NCBI GenBank assembly: GCA_030017655.1
Contig: JASEIM010000013.1
Span: forward strand, 1 to 57,086
From: Methanobacterium sp.
GTDB taxonomy: Archaea; Methanobacteriota; Methanobacteria; Methanobacteriales; Methanobacteriaceae
Length of the DNA: 57,086 nt
Reading direction: 5' to 3'
Part shown: positions 8,686 to 16,159 of the stretch, in pieces
Layout of the letters: each line of letters starts with the position of its first letter
Numbering within the stretch: the first letter of the stretch is position 1
Notes under the pieces: model-generated
What the model was told of the DNA's origin: nothing
The model's database searches: none
Seen by the model: only the letters and a program-made list of their open reading frames with translations
Program-made: the position numbers and the translations under genes

Positions 8686-9894
8686 TTAATATTTCCCTGT
8701 TTTGAATTTAAAAACATATGATGTAGCAAGGTTATTGCCAGCATTGTCTTTTACTGCTGATGCTGGAATGTATACTGTATAATACGAATACCTGGTTCTT
8801 TTATAGGTTTTTATGTAAAGTGTGTTTCCTGAAACCCATTTACTTCTGGAAACTGTTCGTCCAAACCTGTTTTTAATTACTACTTTAGACCAGTTGATAC
8901 TTGTTTTAACATTTTCACTGAATTTAATGGAAATAGTGCCAGTTCTTGAAACCTTTATAGCGCCATTTTTTGGATTTGTTGAAATCAATGTTGGAACAGT
9001 TCTATCGATGGTGTAAGTTTGCGTGTAAATAGGAGATTCTTTGCCCTCATCATCCACTCCAATAAATTTCAATGTAGTTGTAGATGATATTGAGATTGGA
9101 TCTGTATATTCATTACTTTCATTGGTAGGGGTAGTTCCATCTGTAGTGTAATAAATAGTACCATTTTTACTTATTGTTAAAGTAACGATCTTTGGAGTGT
9201 TAAATAAGCCTCCAGATGGATTAGATTTAACTGTCGGTATATTAATAACTTTTTTATCTAATGCATCAATAAGGGCGTTTGCATCGGATGTTTTCTTAGC
9301 TGCTGAATCTGATATGTAAGTTTCATAAATTATGGTGGGTATTCCTTTATTTGCAATAGGTACAGTTACATATTTTGTACTTGTTGGATTTGGAGGATAG
9401 TAAACTGGTAATGGCATTGCACTAATTATTTGATTTGTATATATTTTTGTTATTTCAGTGTTAGAGATTGGATAAAAAAATCTGTAATAGGTGTATCCAC
9501 TGTTTGAGCCATGATTTTCATGATTATCTACAACTAACATTGGTTTTTCACTTGAAACATCAGGAACTACGAATTGTTGAGCTAATAATTGTCCATTCAT
9601 CCTACCTGCACTGTAATCATTGGCATTTTGGGTTACATGAACTTTATAAATAACATATCTTTTAGAGAGGTTTTCGGACTTTCCTGCCAAAGCATTAGCA
9701 ATAGCAGTATGTATTCCATTTTCCTGTGGATGCACGCCGACTATAAGCACTATGGTCTGGTTAGAATTCAGATTTCCGTAAATCTCTTTTTCCACATAGC
9801 CATAAGAAGTTCCCCCTAAATAGGTAGCGAAACTGACATTTATTAATGAAAATACCATTAACAGGAATAAAGTCATTCCTAATATCTTTTTCAT
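8686..9894 (-). CDS. Secreted multidomain protein: M14/aspartoacylase-like head, chitobiase-type and Ig-like (Big_5) tail
   Basis: About 402 residues from the ATG at 9894, which has GGGG upstream; the frame open to 9924 lacks a ribosome site. A signal peptide (MKKILGMTLFLLMVFSLINVSFA) is clear. The first 210 residues of the mature part contain GVHPQENG and VVDNHENHG, resembling the zinc-binding HxxE and later His of M14 carboxypeptidase/aspartoacylase folds. A chitobiase-like domain follows (GTIYYTTDGTTPTNES...LKFIGVDDEGKES), then a C-terminal Ig-like SbsA domain (PTLISTNPKNGAIKVSRTGTISIKFSENV...AVKDNAGNNLA). The protein is probably exported and bound to the cell wall; hydrolysis of a peptide or wall substrate is inferred. 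Confidence 0.75.
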   Translation of the reverse strand: MKKILGMTLFLLMVFSLINVSFATYLGGTSYGYVEKEIYGNLNSNQTIVLIVGVHPQENGIHTAIANALAGKSENLSKRYVIYKVHVTQNANDYSAGRMNGQLLAQQFVVPDVSSEKPMLVVDNHENHGSNSGYTYYRFFYPISNTEITKIYTNQIISAMPLPVYYPPNPTSTKYVTVPIANKGIPTIIYETYISDSAAKKTSDANALIDALDKKVINIPTVKSNPSGGLFNTPKIVTLTISKNGTIYYTTDGTTPTNESNEYTDPISISSTTTLKFIGVDDEGKESPIYTQTYTIDRTVPTLISTNPKNGAIKVSRTGTISIKFSENVKTSINWSKVVIKNRFGRTVSRSKWVSGNTLYIKTYKRTRYSYYTVYIPASAVKDNAGNNLATSYVFKFKTGKY

Positions 9895-9963
9895 TTTTTT
9901 CCCCTTTTTAGATTTAATAATCAATATTATTTGTTTTCTATTCTATACAGTTTATGATTATCT

Positions 9964-9981
9964 AAAATACTTAAGTATTTT
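9964..9981. promoter_or_regulatory. 18-bp perfect palindrome upstream of the secreted protein gene
   Basis: AAAATACTTAAGTATTTT is a perfect 9+9 inverted repeat about 70 bp upstream of the ATG at 9894. Its place and symmetry fit an operator for a dimeric regulator. The rest of the 370-bp gap between the two flanking genes (9895-10265) is AT-rich with no gene that I can support. Confidence 0.35.
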
Positions 9982-10265
9982 GATTTCGGGAATTAAAAAA
10001 TAAATATTATATTTCATGGGTAAACATGATTTTAAATGCTTAAGCTTTATCCTGTTAAACAAAGGCTATATGATTATTTGTTAAAAATGTGTATTCTGAA
10101 TTATTTTAAATGATTAGTTAAAAATTAACATAACTTAAAATTGAGCATAGATAACTAATTAATCATATAATAATTATATTTTAGAGTTAAAAGAATTTAA
10201 ATTAGCATGATGAATATAATAAATCAAATAGGACATAATTAAACTATTTAACTGGATTGAAATTT

Positions 10266-10649
10266 TCATTTTATAAGTTCTTCGTCTTCCTCGTTCCACA
10301 TTGGATAAACGATACATAGAAATTTTAATTCTTTATTTCCAACATTTTCAATGTATTGTTTTGAATCTGGAGGGATATATATCACCTGGCCTGGCCGAAC
10401 TTCTTCCTCTTCATCATTTATATGCATAATGCCCTTACCTTCAAGAATGTAGTACACTTCAACTGAATTTTTAAGTTTATGGATAAGTGAAGATTCTCCC
10501 ACCTTTAAAATCGCATGGGCGATACTGTAATCTATTTCTAAACATCCATTTTCATTTTTAGGATGTAATAACTCACATATGGTAGTTTTATCCAGAGATT
10601 TAAAATAATTGCATTTCTTAATGTCTCTTATAATCATATAATCATCCAT
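10266..10649 (-). CDS. Cupin-domain protein
   Basis: 127 residues. A single cupin barrel is indicated by SSLIHKLKNSVEVYYILEGKGIMHINDEEEEVRPGQVIYIPPDSKQYIENVGNKELKFLCIVYP, matching the G-x5-H-x3,4-E-x6-G and G-x5-PxG-x2-H type pattern, although the first His is followed by KL and the second motif carries K instead of the usual His (PPDSKQYIEN). Metal binding may therefore be altered. Such proteins are often small isomerases or sensors. The substrate is unknown. It is monocistronic, with AT-rich flanks. Confidence 0.8.
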   Translation of the reverse strand: MDDYMIIRDIKKCNYFKSLDKTTICELLHPKNENGCLEIDYSIAHAILKVGESSLIHKLKNSVEVYYILEGKGIMHINDEEEEVRPGQVIYIPPDSKQYIENVGNKELKFLCIVYPMWNEEDEELIK

Positions 10650-10804
10650 AATGCCTGTAGTTTATTATAGGAAACATATGGCTTATAAATCTTTCTTATG
10701 ATAACAATAACTCACTTTATAGTTCAATTGGCAATTATTAAAGAATATTTAAGAAAAAATAGTCTTTTTAATGATTTAAAAAGAAATAATAGAATTAAAA
10801 TTGT

Positions 10805-11398
10805 TTATTTTAACTTCCCGGTAATAACCACAATCTCTTCAAAAAAGCATTTCTCACTGGCCGTAATCTCAGCATCAAAACCAAGTTCTTCTAATTTAGC
10901 AAGTGTCTTTTCATTATCTGATAGAGAAGACTGAACAAGCTGAACACGGCCATTTGGTTTTAGATGGGCTTTTAATTCATTAAGGAATTGATCTATGGTG
11001 TCTCTTCCCCCTGATCCTCCATCCCATGCAGCATTAAGTTCTTCATCAAGCTTTTCATCTTCTCCGGTAGGAAGGTATGGAGTGTTAAATAAAATTAAAT
11101 CGAATTTTTCATCTTTAACTGGTTCAAAGAGACTTCCTTTCCTTAATTCTACATTGTATGTTCGGTTGGTAATGGTGTTTTTCACAGCACATTGAAGTGC
11201 ATAATCATTAATATCTGTTGCAACCACGTTTCTTGATCTTTGAGCTGCATAAACTGCTACAAGCCCAGTACCTGTTCCTATCTCGAGTACATCATCGCTT
11301 CTTTTGATATCTAAGTTTTCTACAAGTAAAAAAGTGTCTTCAGCAGGTTCATATACCTTCGGATGTTTGTAAATGACCAGTCCTTTGTATTCAAGCAT
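10805..11398 (-). CDS. HemK2/Mtq2-like protein methyltransferase (translation release factor type)
   Basis: 197 residues, a Rossmann methyltransferase. The AdoMet loop VLEIGTGTGLVAVYAAQ (about 38-54), the acidic strand VVATDIN (about 59-65) and the substrate motif FNTPYLP (about 107-113) are visible. Archaeal/eukaryotic family members methylate the Gln of the GGQ motif in release factor aRF1/eRF1. The usual NPPY motif reads NTPY here. The gene closes the conserved cluster rpl21e-rpoF-DUF655-ksgA, but is separated from ksgA by an unrelated gene, a gene remnant and a hairpin array. GGTGA precedes the ATG. Confidence 0.82.
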   Translation of the reverse strand: MLEYKGLVIYKHPKVYEPAEDTFLLVENLDIKRSDDVLEIGTGTGLVAVYAAQRSRNVVATDINDYALQCAVKNTITNRTYNVELRKGSLFEPVKDEKFDLILFNTPYLPTGEDEKLDEELNAAWDGGSGGRDTIDQFLNELKAHLKPNGRVQLVQSSLSDNEKTLAKLEELGFDAEITASEKCFFEEIVVITGKLK

Positions 11399-11527
11399 TT
11401 TATTTCACCATCTTTGATAATTATTTAATCTTCATTTTTTAAGAATTTAGCTCTTATTTAATTGGCTCGTTATTTTTTAATTATATAATAACAGAATATT
11501 AAGTGTATACTCATTCATTAAAAATAA

Positions 11528-11755
11528 TTAATGTAAAATTTTTAAGTTGTATTTAGCAGAATTTCCATTGTCCTTTGTTATTTCAATTTTATCTCCAGCT
11601 TCCAATCCTTCCCACCTTATAAAATAATGTTCATGGGCTGATTAGGACCTCTACAAGTGCATGGATAGGATTCTACTTTTACTTCTCTGGAGGAATTCCC
11701 ATCCTTAAGCTCAAATATGTTCTCTAAATCAGGAAATAATGATAATTTATTTTTA
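11528..11755 (-). pseudogene. Frameshifted remnant of an unknown gene
   Basis: On the minus strand a frame reads ...FPDLENIFELKDGNSSREVKVESYPCTCRGPNQPMN and then meets a stop at about 11617. Shifting by one base at about 11630 gives a natural continuation, HYFIRWEGLEAGDKIEITK...YNLKILH, ending with TAA at 11530-11528. The two pieces together look like the C-terminal half of a small protein broken by a one-base change. No proper start is seen: upstream the frame runs into the hairpin array at 11763-11904. I do not recognise the family. A sequencing error or programmed frameshift cannot be excluded, but the missing 5' end favours decay. Confidence 0.55.
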
Positions 11756-11762
11756 AAACCCT

Positions 11763-11904
11763 CGAACATGGAATGTTCGGGGCATGTAAAAAATCTCCGA
11801 TTTTTTACTGTTGCAAAACTGAAGGTTTTGCAAACACCAAACACTGTCAAAAACAAAGTTTTTGACGCAGCAAAAATTGAAAATTTTTGCATGCTTCGTG
11901 TTTG
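11763..11904. repeat. Hairpin array A (five hairpins, two nested inside another)
   Basis: Consecutive inverted repeats: CGAACAT with loop GGA (11763-11779); GTAAAAAATC with loop TCC (11786-11808); TTGCAAAAC arms (11811-11833); CAAACAC at 11838-11844 pairing with GTGTTTG at 11898-11904; and between those arms GTCAAAAAC with loop AAA (11846-11866) and GCAAAAATT with loop GAA (11870-11890). Translated frames across this block are low-complexity and not credible as genes. It lies between a CMD-like gene and a broken gene. Confidence 0.85.
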
Positions 11905-11979
11905 AGTGTAAAATAAAATCATTTCCTGCTTCTTTCTTAGATATTTTCCTTGAATAAATAGTTGCCATAGTATCTCCAG

Positions 11980-12291
11980 TTAAAATTTACCTTCAAAACC
12001 ATCAATTGCAGCGGGTAGGCATTCAATTACTGATGCAAGTCCTGAATGGTGCAAATTCAAAACTACTGCACCTATAACTTCTTCATGGGTTGCACCTTCT
12101 TTTTTAGCCATCATGGCATGCATCTGCACACCTCTTTGATTTCTATTCGCCGTCTGAATGGCAATATTGATTAACTGCTTTGTTTTAGCATCAAGACCTT
12201 CTAATGATTTTTGAGCTTCTATAAGGTCATTAAAGCGTGCTGCAACTTCTGGACACTCTTTTTGAAATAATTCATAGGGATTTTGATTCAT
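11980..12291 (-). CDS. Carboxymuconolactone decarboxylase (CMD/AhpD-like) family protein lacking the CxxC pair
   Basis: 103 residues, all-helical CMD fold: LDAKTKQLINIAIQTANRNQRGVQMHAMMAKKEGATHEEVIGAVVL. In AhpD-type enzymes the segment before the conserved His carries CxxC; here it reads NQRGVQMH, so no thiol pair is present and peroxidase-type redox activity is unlikely. AGGAGAT precedes the ATG. The gene sits 38 bp downstream of ksgA, inside an otherwise conserved ribosome-related cluster, so it is probably a later arrival. Function unknown. Confidence 0.82.
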   Translation of the reverse strand: MNQNPYELFQKECPEVAARFNDLIEAQKSLEGLDAKTKQLINIAIQTANRNQRGVQMHAMMAKKEGATHEEVIGAVVLNLHHSGLASVIECLPAAIDGFEGKF

Positions 12292-12329
12292 TTTTTTATC
12301 TCCTGATTAAAATTAACAGATCAATTTAT

Positions 12330-13160
12330 TTATTTTTTCACTAATAATTTCAATTCCTCAGAAATTAATATAACATCTTCAGGATCCAGCTTCACAACCC
12401 TCTCACTCAATAAATGAGGATCCAATTTTGAAACTATTTCTTTAGCTTCTTTTTTATCCACATCAGCAATTTCATGGAACGAATCCAGTAAAGCATTTCT
12501 AACTTTTTTCTTTTTATGCTGGAAAAGCGCCCTTGAAGTCTTGATAAAGAATTCATCAACTTCTGCTTTTTTATTCGGAACTAATTTAATAACAGCAGAT
12601 GATATTTTTGGTTGGGGAAAAAAACAATGCTTTGAAACTTCAAAAAGGAGTTCAACATCTCCACAAAAGTGTAACATCAGTGATAATCGTGAATAATTAG
12701 AATCACCTGGCTTTGCGATCATTCTTTGGGCAAATTCAAGTTGGTACATAAGTATTGCATAATCAAAGTCATATTTCAGCAGTTTAAAAGTAATTGGCGA
12801 TGAAATTTTGTAGGGCAGATTGGATACAACCTTGTTAAATTCTGGAAAGTCAATTTTAGTCGCATCAGCAGCTAACACAGCTACATTCGAGATATCAAGG
12901 TTTTCAAGCCTTTTTTCTAAAATAGCAGCAATTTTCTGGTCCTGCTCTATGGCTATCACTTTCTTTGCTTTCTTAGAAAGTGGAATTGTAAGAGTCCCAA
13001 TACCTGCCCCAATCTCCAGTATAACATCATCAGGAGATATCTCTGAGTATTCAATGATTTTGGCGAGTATATTAGAATCTACCAAGTAATTTTGCCCTTT
13101 TCGTTTATCTAGTCTTATATTATTCTCTTTCAGTATTTTTAGGGTTTCTCTACTTAACAT
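12330..13160 (-). CDS. ksgA: 16S rRNA dimethyladenosine transferase (KsgA/RsmA/Dim1)
   Basis: 276 residues. KRKGQNYLVD (about 19-28), AdoMet loop ILEIGAGIGTLTIPL (about 46-60), VIAIEQD (about 67-73), the catalytic NLPYKISSPI motif (about 113-122) and FFPQPKISSAVIKL (about 182-195) are all typical. It dimethylates two adjacent adenosines in helix 45 of 16S rRNA during small-subunit assembly. It lies in the archaeal cluster rpl21e-rpoF-DUF655-ksgA on the minus strand. AGGT lies ahead of the ATG. Confidence 0.95.
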   Translation of the reverse strand: MLSRETLKILKENNIRLDKRKGQNYLVDSNILAKIIEYSEISPDDVILEIGAGIGTLTIPLSKKAKKVIAIEQDQKIAAILEKRLENLDISNVAVLAADATKIDFPEFNKVVSNLPYKISSPITFKLLKYDFDYAILMYQLEFAQRMIAKPGDSNYSRLSLMLHFCGDVELLFEVSKHCFFPQPKISSAVIKLVPNKKAEVDEFFIKTSRALFQHKKKKVRNALLDSFHEIADVDKKEAKEIVSKLDPHLLSERVVKLDPEDVILISEELKLLVKK

Positions 13161-13245
13161 CAGATTACCTGAAAGAATTTTAGTTTTTAGACATATAAAA
13201 AAAATAGTAGTTTATAAAATAAAGAAATAATGTGGAAATTGGAGA

Positions 13246-13824
13246 TTAATACCTCTTTGCAGGAGGCCTTGTAAATAATACATACTTCCGTTTTCCTTTT
13301 TTATCCTTTGCCGCGTCAAGTTCCAGTAGTATTCTCTTTGAAATGAGTTTTACAGGGTCAGCAAGCATAGGGACCCGTTTTTTAACATCTTCATAATTTT
13401 CAAAGGGCTTTTCTTTCCTTGCCTTTATAATGTCCCACATGTGCTTTTTACCAATTCCAGGAAGGAGTTCAAGCTGATGTAATCTGGTTGAAATAGGGCC
13501 GGCTTCATTGAAAAACTCGATAAACTTATCCTCTTTTGCTTTAATAATTTCTTCTATGACATAGTTTAATTCAACCTTAGCGGTAGCTGTGAGATCATCA
13601 TATTTAAGTCTTCTATTTACCCGGGATATTTCCTCCCGCTTTCCTGAACCTATATAAACTTTCTGATGAATATCCAGCGACACATTCTCTTTTGGAATAA
13701 GTTCAAGTAGAGTAAATTCTTCTTTACCTATTGCCTGCGCTACAGGCTTTCTTTTATATGTGGGTATACCTTCTTTAACATATCCTAAAGGAAGATAATC
13801 CAAAATGATTGCATATTCTTCCAT
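13246..13824 (-). CDS. DUF655 family protein with helix-hairpin-helix motif
   Basis: 192 residues. The conserved archaeal DUF655 protein begins EEYAIILDYLPLGY and has an OB-like N-terminal region (about 30-70) and a helix-hairpin-helix element, LHQLELLPGIGKKHMWDIIKARKEKPFENYEDVKKRV (about 112-150), typical of nucleic-acid binding. The basic tail (KDKKGKRKYVLFTRPPAKRY) supports RNA or DNA binding. Its invariable place between rpoF and ksgA suggests a role linked to transcription or ribosome assembly; the exact role is unknown. GTGAT precedes the ATG. Confidence 0.88.
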   Translation of the reverse strand: MEEYAIILDYLPLGYVKEGIPTYKRKPVAQAIGKEEFTLLELIPKENVSLDIHQKVYIGSGKREEISRVNRRLKYDDLTATAKVELNYVIEEIIKAKEDKFIEFFNEAGPISTRLHQLELLPGIGKKHMWDIIKARKEKPFENYEDVKKRVPMLADPVKLISKRILLELDAAKDKKGKRKYVLFTRPPAKRY

Positions 13825-13948
13825 TTAATCACATCTATGATGTTATTATTTTAATATTTTATTATTTCTCTTCAATGAAGATTTATATTAATAAACCTGA
13901 TTAAAATCAGATTATAAATATTGCATGAATCCCTATTTCCAGTATATT

Positions 13949-14278
13949 TTATCTGTATCTGTTCACTATTTCTAGTATCTTCTCCAAATCTTCAGTTTTA
14001 TATGAGCCCCTTTCTTTTGCAAATAGAAGCCTTAGATCTGCAAGATCTTCAGGCATTACATCTGCAATTTTAATAGCTTGAGTTTTTTTGACTAATTCTT
14101 CAAGTTCTTCAACCAGTTTTTTTGCATCATCTGCATCCAGCTTTGAAAACTTTACTACATGATCGAGAGCTAGGTTTTGCTCATAAGTGAGTTCATGAGT
14201 TTCTGCAAGGTCTTCGAGCATCTTTTTAACTTCTGCAGTGGTGATAGGGTCAGTATCAATAACTTTTTTCCCAATCAT
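13949..14278 (-). CDS. rpoF: DNA-directed RNA polymerase subunit F (Rpb4)
   Basis: About 109 residues from the ATG at 14278 (MIGKKVIDTDPIT). Earlier in-frame candidates (GTG at 14287, ATG at 14284) overlap the L21e stop codon; GTGAT seven bases upstream favours 14278. The helical HRDC-like body (LTYEQNLALDHVVKFSKLDADDAKKLVEELEEL...MPEDLADLRLLFAKE) is that of archaeal Rpb4, which forms the stalk with Rpb7/RpoE and helps initiation and transcript handling. It is translationally coupled to rpl21e. Confidence 0.93.
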   Translation of the reverse strand: MIGKKVIDTDPITTAEVKKMLEDLAETHELTYEQNLALDHVVKFSKLDADDAKKLVEELEELVKKTQAIKIADVMPEDLADLRLLFAKERGSYKTEDLEKILEIVNRYR

Positions 14279-14283
14279 TATCA

Positions 14284-14577
14284 TCACTCTTGCATTTTAA
14301 GATGTTCAGGCCTTATAATTAATTTTTTAGCTTTATTACCATCATTTATTTCTACGATATATGCCCTACCTCTTTTATCCGCAACTCTACCTGTTTTACC
14401 ATGGAAACGAGGATGTGGCTGACCTTTCTGAACACTAGGGTCAATTATAATATGAACGAGAGCGTTTTCATCAAAAGTCTGTATTTTTTTTGTTATTGGA
14501 TTTGCTCTGCTTACTCTTAAGCTCTTTTTAAGTTTATAGCGTGTCTTACTTCTATAACCTCTTGATCTTGTTACCAT
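14284..14577 (-). CDS. rpl21e: Large ribosomal subunit protein L21e
   Basis: 97 residues, the typical size. The start TRSRGYRSKTRYKLKKSLR, the SH3-like core (ALVHIIIDPSVQKGQPHPRFHGKTGRVADKRGRAYIVEIND) and the basic composition identify archaeal L21e. A strong GGAGGT precedes the ATG. It heads the minus-strand cluster and its stop overlaps alternative starts of rpoF. The upstream gap (14578-14864) is AT-rich and probably carries the promoter. Confidence 0.95.
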   Translation of the reverse strand: MVTRSRGYRSKTRYKLKKSLRVSRANPITKKIQTFDENALVHIIIDPSVQKGQPHPRFHGKTGRVADKRGRAYIVEINDGNKAKKLIIRPEHLKMQE

Positions 14578-14864
14578 TCTTAAACCTCCATAATAATATT
14601 ATCTAATTAAAATGACCGTTAAGTCAAATTTTATGATTTTAAAATATTTAGCATAGTTGCTACTTTTTATTATTTGATTCAAAGAAAGCATTGTAAAATT
14701 CGATTATGAAATTAAGTCTTTAAATCTGATCATGTTGAATAATATGCTACTATGTAAATATATGCTAAAACCCTATTTATACTAAACTTTTCTATTTTAG
14801 GTTTTATTAAATTTAAACCTTATGAATTAATATGTTGTTCAACTTTTAAATATTAATCTCTAAT

Positions 14865-16091
14865 TTAGATATTAACCTCTAAAACATCAAGCTGTACACA
14901 TAACGCTTTTTTACCTAAAATTTCAGCTACACTTGGGCTTGTTCTTCCCTCATCACTACTTATGAGTTCTTTAATATATAATCCGCCTTCACATTCAACT
15001 ATCATCTCGAATCTGGAAGGATTAATTATTTTAGTTCTTATCTCTCTGACTTTACGTGTCCTTATTTTATCTGCACGCCTATGGGACACTCTTATAGGTG
15101 TACGTTGATTAATAATGTCTAAAAAGCTTAATTTATCTAATTCTTCTTCTTTAATCTGATCTTCAGTTTCTACAATAGCTCTATAAACTTTGTATGTATC
15201 TGTAGATGAGTTTTTTATCATACCCTTCCTTTTTCTTCCAGTGGGTTTCAGATCTGTGACTTCTACTTTTCCATGGGCATGTTCATTAATTTTACTCTGG
15301 AGATTTTTTAGATCAAAATTTCTAATTCTGGGCTCTTTTATCTCAAGTACAAATGGCCTTCCATTTCCAAGCATTTTAACGTCTATATCCTCCCGTCCCG
15401 CTCCATGGAATTTTGAATCATTTCCTCTAAATAACTGGAGGGGAATAGCTGAAATCAGCTCTTCAACTGATTCAGGATACATTTTACCAGTATAATCACA
15501 ACCTGGACATCCTTTACCTCTACACTTCTTACAGGGCCATTTTGTCTGAGGTATTCCCCTAATAAGCTTTCTATAGCGCCCTTCTATGAAGATAGGATTT
15601 ATTTGAATGGCTATTTTATCTTTTACAAGGTCAACCATTATCACTATATCTGGATAATCAAAATCCACTTCCTTTTGGAGTTCCAGTGATAATATTTTCC
15701 CTATTTCTCTGTTTATCTCTTTTTTAATGCTTTCAACATCTAATTCCAGGGATTTTTGAATTTCTTCTTCTTTAACCAGTATTTCAGGTAAAACACGACA
15801 CCCAATAAGGAATGTTTCAAATTCAATTTCTTCTTCCTTTAATTTGCTTATTATCTTTTCTATAACTCCATTTTTAACGTCATCAAATATATTTCCACAT
15901 ATATAACATGAATCCGTATTTAGAGCGCTGTAATTCTCATCAGATAGAATTTGCCTTACGTATTCGCCCCTGTATTTGTTATCTTCACCTTCCACTATTT
16001 TAGAGAATTTTCTGCCTAAACAATGATTGCAAAGTTTCCAGTCTGTAATTTCCATAAGTTTAAGTGCTTTTTCAGTAATTTGAGATTCCAT
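14865..16091 (-). CDS. pus10: tRNA pseudouridine(54/55) synthase Pus10
   Basis: 408 residues. N-terminal Cys pairs (LCNHCLGRKFS about 20-30, CYICG about 62-66) make a zinc-binding part of the THUMP-containing region. A second Cys cluster is at CKKCRGKGCPGC (about 186-197). The catalytic core has FHGAGREDIDVKMLGNGRPFVLEIKEPR (about 228-255), with the Asp of REDID the expected nucleophile. It converts U54 and U55 of the tRNA T-loop to pseudouridine, replacing TruB for tRNA in archaea. It lies just downstream of srp54 on the same strand. Confidence 0.93.
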   Translation of the reverse strand: MESQITEKALKLMEITDWKLCNHCLGRKFSKIVEGEDNKYRGEYVRQILSDENYSALNTDSCYICGNIFDDVKNGVIEKIISKLKEEEIEFETFLIGCRVLPEILVKEEEIQKSLELDVESIKKEINREIGKILSLELQKEVDFDYPDIVIMVDLVKDKIAIQINPIFIEGRYRKLIRGIPQTKWPCKKCRGKGCPGCDYTGKMYPESVEELISAIPLQLFRGNDSKFHGAGREDIDVKMLGNGRPFVLEIKEPRIRNFDLKNLQSKINEHAHGKVEVTDLKPTGRKRKGMIKNSSTDTYKVYRAIVETEDQIKEEELDKLSFLDIINQRTPIRVSHRRADKIRTRKVREIRTKIINPSRFEMIVECEGGLYIKELISSDEGRTSPSVAEILGKKALCVQLDVLEVNI

Positions 16092-16159
16092 CTATATCAT
16101 CCTTAAAAATGTAAAAAATTGATTGTTTTTAGTTAAAAAAAGAGAGGTAATAATTAATT

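Noticed and set aside
11753..11968. Open frames on the minus strand across hairpin array A
   Set aside because: They translate inverted repeats into Phe/Lys/Ser-rich low-complexity sequence with no ribosome site; array explains them.
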